A model generated the notes under the pieces. That model did not search any database, was not told where the DNA came from, and saw nothing but the letters and a program-made list of their open reading frames with translations. 42,065 nucleotides of DNA, from positions 1-42,065 of the forward strand of contig JACDDR010000005.1 of NCBI GenBank assembly GCA_013816895.1, given 5' to 3'. Every line of letters starts with the position of its first letter. Position 1 is the stretch's first letter. This DNA is from Bacteroidota bacterium (GTDB lineage Bacteria; Bacteroidota; Bacteroidia; B-17B0; Aurantibacillaceae). Both the position numbers and the translations under genes were made by a program. This document shows, piece by piece, positions 7,609 through 14,161 of the stretch.

Positions 7609-9087
7609 ATGAACACTCCTGCCAAAAGAAAAACTGCAAACGCACTCAGATTAAAAAGATTTTTTTTTCTTTTTATTTTAGGCATAAGTGTATGCGGATA
7701 TTCGCAGCAAAAAGAAATTGACTCGTTAAAACAAACGCTGCAGCATGCAAAAGCCGACACCAACGCAGTAAAGAGCCTTTATCTTTTAAGTATAAAACTG
7801 TTTAACACCAACAACTACGACTCTTCCTGTTATTATGCTACCTCTTCTAAAAAGCTGGCAGAAAAACTCTCTTACCTCATTGGAGCAGGAAAGGCAATCA
7901 ACATTATAGGTGTTATAAGCCTGAAACAAGGGAATTTTAAAGATGCGATTCAAAACTACAAGGCTGCACTTGAGATATGGGAGAAGCTGGGGAATAAACA
8001 GGGTATAGCGATGGCTTACGGAAACATTGGGTTGGTGCTTTACAACCAGGGAAATTATCCTGAAAGTTTAAAAAACCATCTGGCCTGTTTGAAAATCCAG
8101 TTAACAATTGATGATAAAAGAGGCTTAGCTGCCACTTACAGTAATTTGGGTCTTCTGTATCGCAAACTTGAAAATTTACCCGAAGCCCTGAAAAATTATG
8201 TCAAAGCCCTTGAGATACGGGAAGCTCTGAACGATCAACCTGGCATTGCCACTTCGTATAGCAATATGGGAAATATTCTAAACAAGCAGGGCAGAATTGA
8301 AGAAGCTATTAAAACTCACCAGGCCGCACTCAAAATTATGGAAAAACTAGGTGACAAGGCGGGAATTGCTGGTTTTTATAACAATATGGGTATTATTTAC
8401 GAGGGACAGCAAAATTATAAGCTGGCCGCCGAAAATCATTTAACATCTTTAAAATTAAGAAAAGAATTAAATGACAGACAGGGAATAGAAACTTCATATA
8501 TAAATTTAAGCGAGACGTATATTCCCTTAAAAAAATACAAAGAAGCGGAAGCTTACGCTAAAAAAGCGCTTCAAATTGCCAATGAGATTGAAGAACTTGA
8601 AGGAATAAGGGACGCCAACGGGGTGTTAAGCGAAATTTATTCGGCCCTTGGCAAGGATGGAGAAGCCCTCAAATCTTATAAAGCTTATATTTTAGCGCGG
8701 GATAGTTTAAACAATGATGAAAACGTGCAAAAAACAGTGCGCCTGGAAATGAATTATGAGTTTGAGAAAAAAGAAGCTGCAACGCGTTTGGAAGCTGATA
8801 AAAAAGAAGCGATCTCTGCAGCAGAAAGAAAAAAACAACGCATCGTACTCATCCTTATTTCATGTGTGCTTGGTCTGGTTTTAATTTTCGCAGTGTTTGT
8901 TTATAGAAGCTTCCTGCAAAAACAAAAGGCCAATAAAGTAATTACAAAGCAAAAAGAACTAATTGAACTGAAGCAGAAGGAAATCCTTGATTCGATACAT
9001 TATGCCAAGCGTATTCAAACTGCGTTAATACCTTCAGAAAAATTTATAGATAAATGTCTTGATACTTTAAATAAGCAAAAGTCGTGA
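7609..9087 (+). CDS. TPR membrane protein with SpoIIE-type linker but no phosphatase domain
   Basis: From ATG 7609 the protein is about 492 aa: a signal/anchor segment (FFFLFILGISVCGYSQ), some six to seven tandem 40-residue TPRs of the AYGNIGLVLYNQGNYPESLK type (residues about 100-350), a transmembrane helix (IVLILISCVLGLVLIFAVFVY), a coiled coil, and the motif KEILDSIHYAKRIQTALIPS. In Bacteroidota that last motif normally leads into a SpoIIE/PP2C phosphatase domain. Here the protein stops about 20 residues later, so the output domain is absent, either by truncation or because this is a short natural subfamily. The periplasmic TPR sensor and cytoplasmic coiled coil suggest signalling through a partner. 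ATG 7555 is a possible earlier start but the promoter box argues against it. Confidence 0.85.
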   Translation: MNTPAKRKTANALRLKRFFFLFILGISVCGYSQQKEIDSLKQTLQHAKADTNAVKSLYLLSIKLFNTNNYDSSCYYATSSKKLAEKLSYLIGAGKAINIIGVISLKQGNFKDAIQNYKAALEIWEKLGNKQGIAMAYGNIGLVLYNQGNYPESLKNHLACLKIQLTIDDKRGLAATYSNLGLLYRKLENLPEALKNYVKALEIREALNDQPGIATSYSNMGNILNKQGRIEEAIKTHQAALKIMEKLGDKAGIAGFYNNMGIIYEGQQNYKLAAENHLTSLKLRKELNDRQGIETSYINLSETYIPLKKYKEAEAYAKKALQIANEIEELEGIRDANGVLSEIYSALGKDGEALKSYKAYILARDSLNNDENVQKTVRLEMNYEFEKKEAATRLEADKKEAISAAERKKQRIVLILISCVLGLVLIFAVFVYRSFLQKQKANKVITKQKELIELKQKEILDSIHYAKRIQTALIPSEKFIDKCLDTLNKQKS

Positions 9088-9106
9088 AACAGCAAGAGGA
9101 ATGCGA

Positions 9107-9433
9107 TTATTTTCGCCGATTTCTTTTAATGATTTTTGTGGGATTTTGCTTGACATGGAACACGTCTGTGATAACGATTTTACTTGAATGATAGACGTAG
9201 ATAATTTTATAATTGCCTTCTATCAAATAACGGCTGTTTTGTTCCAAGTGCTTGAGAAATTCTTCCCGCTGTCCAGATTCTGGGAAATCTTGCAATAATT
9301 CTACTCTATCAATTAACCTGCTAATGTATGTGTCTGCCGTTTTTTCGGAGTAGGTTTCCTGTATGATGTATTCTTTGATTTTATCCAGACACTTTAAAGC
9401 AAAGGGTGTCCAGTAAAGTTTTACTTTTTTCAT
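9107..9433 (-). CDS. ParE/RelE-superfamily toxin of a type II toxin-antitoxin pair
   Basis: The 108-aa basic protein has the ParE/RelE fold pattern: an N-terminal strand (KLYWTPFALKCLDKI), a helical hairpin (YSEKTADTYISRLIDRVELL), the FPESGQ turn, SRYLIEGNYKIIYVY and the strand VITDVFHVKQNP. Family members are gyrase poisons (ParE) or ribosome-dependent mRNases (RelE); the sequence favours the ParE-like branch but does not prove the target. It follows its antitoxin with a 3-bp gap and ends tail-to-tail with the TPR gene, 19 bp away. Confidence 0.87.
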   Translation of the reverse strand: MKKVKLYWTPFALKCLDKIKEYIIQETYSEKTADTYISRLIDRVELLQDFPESGQREEFLKHLEQNSRYLIEGNYKIIYVYHSSKIVITDVFHVKQNPTKIIKRNRRK

Positions 9434-9436
9434 TTT

Positions 9437-9670
9437 TTACTGTTTATATTTTGCCTTAACAGTTTTATGTTCTATGAGTTTACCTTGTTTTATTTCTTTT
9501 TGGGATTGACTGTTCCGGGCAAAGAATTCATTCAATGTAAATGCCTTCATGGCTTCCTTTTTTTGCCTTAGTTCCTGGTCTAAGATGAGGTGAATAGCTT
9601 TTAGTATCGCTTCGCTCTGAACTATATCTATGGCTTTGTGTATTTGTTTTTTTATGGCAGAAGTCGTCAT
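9437..9670 (-). CDS. Antitoxin of the ParE-type pair
   Basis: The 77-aa protein is small and helical, with an N-terminal segment KKQIHKAIDIVQSEAILKAI and a Lys-rich, probably disordered tail that would wrap the toxin. It has the arrangement of many Bacteroidota antitoxins found upstream of ParE-like toxins (xxAIKKxIHxxIDxxxxxxxLxxI). I see no classical ribbon-helix-helix signature, so its DNA-binding mode is unclear. The upstream sequence contains TAACTTTAC, a weak match to the -7 promoter element, consistent with an autoregulated operon. Confidence 0.8.
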   Translation of the reverse strand: MTTSAIKKQIHKAIDIVQSEAILKAIHLILDQELRQKKEAMKAFTLNEFFARNSQSQKEIKQGKLIEHKTVKAKYKQ

Positions 9671-9791
9671 GGTCTGTGTTTTTAATCTAAAGTAAAGTTA
9701 CTGATTTTATCTGTAGGTGTGTTTAATCCAGTTATTCAACTTTTAATTTTGTTTATCATTAAGGAAATTAAAAATAGGGTTTTCGACATCT

Positions 9792-10376
9792 TTAATCCCC
9801 TTTTTTACAATACACTTCTGATTTTTCCACCGGATATTTTTCATCCAGATTAATATTGTTGAAGCTTTTTACTTTTCCCCACATAAACCATCTTTCAAAA
9901 AAAGGAAGCATCTTATTATTTTTGATCTGATCCAAAAAATAAATCTCGTGCTCTTTTTCTTTTATTCCCATTTCGTAAAGAAGCTCATCGTGTTCGGTTA
10001 TTCCCATTGAATTAAAAAATTGCTTCATCCTGAAATATTCGCAAACGTTGCCGCTCTCGAGCCGTCCTGCAAAATAAAATGGCATGAACCACCCGATCAC
10101 ATAACAGCTGGCAGAAATAATTTTGCCGATAACATAAAAGCGAACCTCATAATACTTTGAAACAGGAATATGATATTTGGCCATAATAGTCAGCACTTCG
10201 GCGCGATGATTCCATTCGTCCAGCTCAATCTGACGGATAGCTGTTTTCTCTTCGGGATGTTTAACGGCACCCGCGTGTCCAATATAAGCAAAAGCCGCAG
10301 CCCTTTCAGCCGAATAGGCCATTTTCAGAAGTTTAACCAACTCCTTATGGTTGAGAGTAACGCCGGGTTGGTTCAT
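9792..10376 (-). CDS. Coq7-like di-iron ferritin-fold protein
   Basis: The 194-aa protein has the six-ligand layout of Coq7-type carboxylate-bridged di-iron proteins: E24, E54-x-x-H57, a glutamate near 113, and E140-x-x-H143. Between the two halves is a hydrophobic stretch (GKIISASCYVIGWFMPFYFA, residues 84-103) that would seat it on the membrane. Coq7 proper hydroxylates demethoxyubiquinone. Bacteroidota normally use menaquinone, so the substrate here is probably different. It is a single gene in minus orientation, divergent from the small-protein/SulP cluster. Its own promoter was not clear. Confidence 0.75.
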   Translation of the reverse strand: MNQPGVTLNHKELVKLLKMAYSAERAAAFAYIGHAGAVKHPEEKTAIRQIELDEWNHRAEVLTIMAKYHIPVSKYYEVRFYVIGKIISASCYVIGWFMPFYFAGRLESGNVCEYFRMKQFFNSMGITEHDELLYEMGIKEKEHEIYFLDQIKNNKMLPFFERWFMWGKVKSFNNINLDEKYPVEKSEVYCKKGD

Positions 10377-10464
10377 ATTAAAGCATATCAGTCACCGAAT
10401 GTACAAAAGGCCGTTAAAAAACTGAAATTAATTTTAAACACCTGTATATATATTAAAATAAAGT

Positions 10465-10472
10465 TACATTTG
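10465..10472 (+). promoter_or_regulatory. -7 promoter box upstream of the small acidic protein and SulP1
   Basis: TACATTTG matches TAnnTTTG exactly and lies ten bases before the ATG at 10483. It may drive the start of the whole inorganic-carbon block. Confidence 0.6.
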
Positions 10473-10482
10473 TACGACTAAA

Positions 10483-10833
10483 ATGAAAACAGCGAATTTT
10501 ATAAAATCAATGGTTTGCTTATTTGCCATTTTATTTTCGTTTTCTGTAAGCGCCTATAATTCTCTCCAACAATTACCCGGAGAACATGATTTCAATTTTG
10601 ACCGGACCCACGTAGATACTTCCTCCAACAGTCTCACCACCGACAACCTGCTTTTTGAGGATCTTGAAAACGAAAATGACAGTGAAGATTTTTCTTCCGA
10701 AGCATTTTTACTTTTACCATTCTATCACAAAGCTTTTAAGCCCGTTATTGTACAAACATCTTTTTCTAACAGCATTTCTGCTGAGAAGGCCCCAGAGCCT
10801 ATATTTATATCCATTAGAGTACTTCGCATCTGA
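10483..10833 (+). CDS. Small secreted acidic protein preceding SulP1 (unknown)
   Basis: The 116-aa product starts with a signal peptide (MVCLFAILFSFSVSA, cleavage before YNSLQQ), then a polar stretch, an acidic patch (FEDLENENDSEDFSSE), a hydrophobic/aromatic stretch and a C-terminus with APEPIFIS. I recognise no family. The gene has its own -7 box and lies 97 bp before SulP1. A protein of similar size and layout lies before the second SulP (25550-25864), so a link to the transporters, as leader, sensor or accessory subunit, is plausible but unproven. Confidence 0.65.
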   Translation: MKTANFIKSMVCLFAILFSFSVSAYNSLQQLPGEHDFNFDRTHVDTSSNSLTTDNLLFEDLENENDSEDFSSEAFLLLPFYHKAFKPVIVQTSFSNSISAEKAPEPIFISIRVLRI

Positions 10834-10930
10834 TAATTTCAGGAACTGCTAATTCTTAGCGGTTACAATTTTTGTTGCAGCAATTTCCCTTATTCTTCCA
10901 GGCTTATTAATTAATTTTTAGAAAATAAAC

Positions 10931-12577
10931 ATGAACACAAATCCAAAAAACATTCCCGCGGACGGGATCGCAGGTTTAAAACAAAATTTTCTTGCCGATC
11001 TGCAGGCGGGTTTTATGGTTTTTTTATTAGCGCTTCCTTTAAGCCTTGGTATTGCTAAAGCGAGCGGTTTTCCGAATCCCATTTTTGGAGTAGTCACCGC
11101 CATTGTTGGCGGAATTATCGTTTCTTTTTTTGCAGGCTCGCGGTTAACAATAAAAGGTCCTGCTGCCGGACTTATCGTAATTGTAGCGGGTTCTGTTGAA
11201 GCATTTGGAGGGGGGGAATCCGGTTGGCATCTGGCGCTTGGCTGTATAGTAACAGCAGCAATCATCCAGATCATGTTTGGCTTATTAAAATTAGGTAATC
11301 TTGCCGACTTTTTTCCGGGCGCCGCTATCCATGGCATGTTAGCTGCCATCGGACTAATCATCATCATTAAACAAATACCGATATTGCTTGGTGTGGCACC
11401 AGCCTTGCTGAAACATCCAAGTGAGGCAGATCCAACTAAAATGGTTTCGTACGAAACCCTGCCGCTTGCAGGACAAATTCCAAACTTTATATCAGCTGCC
11501 AATGCACATATTGCCATTATTGGACTTATCTGTCTTGCCATCATGTTTATTTTCATGCTCGTTAAACACCCCGTGGTAAAAAAAATACCCGGACCTCTGG
11601 TGGTTTTACTGGTAGCTATTCCTCTTGCGATCTTTTTCCATCTCGGGACTGATGAAGTACTTGGTAAATACTCGCTCGTAAAGGTGGGCCATATCACAGA
11701 TATCTTAAGCAAACAATTTATCAATGTTGATTTTTCAGGAATGGGCAGTCACACCGGCGTGTTTATCCAGTACGTAATACTGTATGCTCTTATTGGTAGT
11801 CTTGAGTCATTACTTACGGTTAAAGCAATCGACGGTCTTGATCCGTATCACCGCAAATCAAATGCAAATAAAGATTTAACTGGGTTAGGTATTGGAAACG
11901 CTTTAAGCGGAATTATTGGCGGATTACCAATGATCTCTGAGGTTGTACGGAGTTCGGCCAACGTTGGTTTTGGAGCGAAAACACGCTGGGCTAATTTTTT
12001 TCACGGTTTATTTTTACTGGTAGCTTTACTTGTTGCTGTTCCGGTTATTGAGATGATTCCAAATGCCGCCCTTGCTGCTTTGCTGATCTTTGCGGGTTAC
12101 AGGCTTGCGAGTCCGAAAGAATTCAAAAACATGCTTCATGTGGGTGTTGATCAGTTTGTCATTTTCATCATCACCATTTTTATGACGCTTGCCACTGACC
12201 TTTTGATAGGCGTAGGAAGCGGAATTGCCCTTGAATTATTATTGAATCTTTTCAGCGGCGCAAAAATCAGTAACTTTTTTAAATCACGCTCAGAAGTAAT
12301 TACGTCGGGCGAGGAGGTTACTGTTAAAGTTACCGGTGATGCATTATTTTCAAATTACCTGGGATTAAAAAAAGTAATTTATGCTCTGCCTAAGGCAAAG
12401 AAGGTAACCATTGATCTAACAGGTTGTCATGTAATTGATCATACTACGCTGCATTCGCTGCATGGCTTTCAGCACGATTATGAAATGGAGGGTGGAAAAG
12501 TAGTTCTGAAAGAACATGCTTCGCACACACCAAAAGGAAAAGCTCCAACATCTACACGCACTTTGAAAATAGCCTAA
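10931..12577 (+). CDS. SulP-family anion transporter (likely bicarbonate), copy 1
   Basis: The 548-aa protein has the SulP core: about 12-14 membrane segments starting FLADLQAGFMVFLLALPLSLGIA, the signature LTIKGPAAGLIVIVAG, GSLESLLTVKAIDGLDP and GLPMISEVVRSSANVG. A short STAS domain follows from about residue 455 (VTIDLTGCHVIDHTTLHSLH). SulP proteins move sulfate, bicarbonate or other anions. The neighbours here (porin, DabA, DabB and, further on, another SulP with carbonic anhydrase) favour bicarbonate; the sequence alone does not settle the substrate. It is the second gene of the plus-strand block. Confidence 0.9.
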   Translation: MNTNPKNIPADGIAGLKQNFLADLQAGFMVFLLALPLSLGIAKASGFPNPIFGVVTAIVGGIIVSFFAGSRLTIKGPAAGLIVIVAGSVEAFGGGESGWHLALGCIVTAAIIQIMFGLLKLGNLADFFPGAAIHGMLAAIGLIIIIKQIPILLGVAPALLKHPSEADPTKMVSYETLPLAGQIPNFISAANAHIAIIGLICLAIMFIFMLVKHPVVKKIPGPLVVLLVAIPLAIFFHLGTDEVLGKYSLVKVGHITDILSKQFINVDFSGMGSHTGVFIQYVILYALIGSLESLLTVKAIDGLDPYHRKSNANKDLTGLGIGNALSGIIGGLPMISEVVRSSANVGFGAKTRWANFFHGLFLLVALLVAVPVIEMIPNAALAALLIFAGYRLASPKEFKNMLHVGVDQFVIFIITIFMTLATDLLIGVGSGIALELLLNLFSGAKISNFFKSRSEVITSGEEVTVKVTGDALFSNYLGLKKVIYALPKAKKVTIDLTGCHVIDHTTLHSLHGFQHDYEMEGGKVVLKEHASHTPKGKAPTSTRTLKIA

Positions 12578-12588
12578 GGGCTAAAGAA

Positions 12589-12661
12589 CTTACCTCGTAC
12601 CCCGGGAACTTATTGCAGTTTGATAGTTTTGCTGTGATGAACTTTCCGGGGCGCGGGTAAG
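12589..12661 (+). other. GC-rich stem-loop between SulP1 and the porin
   Basis: CTTACC (12589-12594) pairs with GGTAAG (12656-12661), and CCCCGG (12600-12605) pairs with CCGGGG (12646-12651), separated by a small internal loop. The apical region is about 40 nt and has no long U-run after it. It begins 11 bp beyond the SulP1 stop. It could be an mRNA-processing or attenuation element, or a structured RNA. Confidence 0.5.
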
Positions 12662-12697
12662 ACAATATTAATATTATTAGAAATTAAAGATTATACC

Positions 12698-14143
12698 ATG
12701 AAAGCGTTAATATTATTTTTTTTCCTTACCTGTTGCATTTCACTATTCCCTCAAAATGCCGATACTACAAAGCCAGTAGCTCCACCTGCTCCTAAAAAAG
12801 AAAAGAACGCGCTTAAATCCAACATCAATGAAGACGGCTCACATTTCTTTCAGGTAATATTCATGAACCAAACCTGGGTGCGTTTTAATGAAAGCAATCC
12901 CGGAACTACATTGTTTGGAAAGATGGCGCCGGAAACTTTTGATATCGGCTTGCGAAGAACACGTATTCAGATGTTCGGACAGATTACGGATAGAACATTT
13001 ATTTATTTTCAATTCGGACAAAACAATTTCAATAATACTTTTAATTACACCGGCAACCGTAAACTTGCTCCCTTTTTTCACGATGCATTATGCGAATACA
13101 AGGTAAGCAAGGGCAACCAGCTGAAATTAGGAGGAGGTTTAACCGTCACCAACGGTCTTTCCCGATTTTCGCAACCCTCTGTCGGATCTATCATGACGCT
13201 GGATGTTCCGGTTTTTCTTCAGTATTCTGTAGACCAGATTGACCAGTTTGACAGGCGCCTTGCTATCTATGCACGCGGACAAATTGGAAAACTGGATTAC
13301 CGGGTTTATCTCTCAAATCCTTTTCCGATCAGTTCCAATGGTAACATTGCACCCGCTATCGGAAAAAACGCCACGTTCGTAAATACCGCGGCATTTTCAA
13401 ATAACGCAGCTTATCCTAATGGATATGGTCCGGGAATTAACAATCAATACGGCGGTTATTTTGCATGGAACTTTTTTGAAAATGAAGGACATAACACCCC
13501 CTACATGCAGGGCACTTATTTAGGAACAAAAAAAGTATGGAACATTGCCATTGGCGGAGTGTATCAGAAAAATGCCACCTGGTATTTAAGTAAAGATACA
13601 GCCGGTTCGTATAAAGATACTTCCTATGCAAACATGATGCATTTGAGTTTTGAGACTTTCCTTGACATGCCTTTGAACAAAGAAAAAGGAACCGCCGTGA
13701 ATTTTTTTGCGGGATATTACAACACTAATTACGGTCACAACTATCTGCGCTATAACGGGATCATGAATCCTGGTACCGGTTATGCTCCATCCACAGCTAC
13801 CACCATGGTTCAAACTTCTGGTTATGGGAACTCCATCCCAATGTTCGGCACAGGGCAATTGGTATACGCGCAGTTTGGATACTTATTGCCTAAGAATTTA
13901 CTGGGAGAAAACAATGGCCAACTGATGCCTTACATCAGCGGCCAGTATGCTGATTACGAAGCGCTGCAGCACCACGCAATGGTAATGGTGGACGCGGGTG
14001 TTAACTGGCTGATTAAAGGACATAATTCAAAACTATCGCTCGATTATCAGAACAGGCCAACATACAATCTGGACGCGAACAGTAATGTAAAAAACGGGAG
14101 CCGCAAAGGCAGTGTGATATTGCAATACCAGATCATGTTTTAA
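12698..14143 (+). CDS. Outer-membrane porin in the inorganic-carbon block
   Basis: The 481-aa protein has a signal peptide (ILFFFLTCCISLFPQNADTT) and alternating beta strands throughout: FFQVIFMNQTWVRF, GLRRTRIQMFGQ and FIYFQFGQNNF near the start, and SVILQYQIMF as a terminal strand with the C-terminal Phe typical of barrel proteins. It resembles phosphate-selective O/P-type porins. It lies 18 bp before dabA, so it probably belongs to the same transcript and lets bicarbonate or another small anion through the outer membrane. Substrate is inferred from context. Confidence 0.82.
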   Translation: MKALILFFFLTCCISLFPQNADTTKPVAPPAPKKEKNALKSNINEDGSHFFQVIFMNQTWVRFNESNPGTTLFGKMAPETFDIGLRRTRIQMFGQITDRTFIYFQFGQNNFNNTFNYTGNRKLAPFFHDALCEYKVSKGNQLKLGGGLTVTNGLSRFSQPSVGSIMTLDVPVFLQYSVDQIDQFDRRLAIYARGQIGKLDYRVYLSNPFPISSNGNIAPAIGKNATFVNTAAFSNNAAYPNGYGPGINNQYGGYFAWNFFENEGHNTPYMQGTYLGTKKVWNIAIGGVYQKNATWYLSKDTAGSYKDTSYANMMHLSFETFLDMPLNKEKGTAVNFFAGYYNTNYGHNYLRYNGIMNPGTGYAPSTATTMVQTSGYGNSIPMFGTGQLVYAQFGYLLPKNLLGENNGQLMPYISGQYADYEALQHHAMVMVDAGVNWLIKGHNSKLSLDYQNRPTYNLDANSNVKNGSRKGSVILQYQIMF

Positions 14144-14161
14144 CGCGCTTAAAAAAAATAA

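Noticed and set aside
7080..7763. 227-codon minus-strand frame over the OmpA-like 3' half and TPR 5' part
   Set aside because: Shadow of two supported genes; Ser/Phe/Leu-rich and no recognisable domain.
10918..11724. 268-codon minus-strand frame inside SulP1
   Set aside because: It is exactly antisense to a strongly conserved SulP gene and its product is low-complexity Pro/Ala/Thr/Ile/Met-rich, a typical shadow frame.
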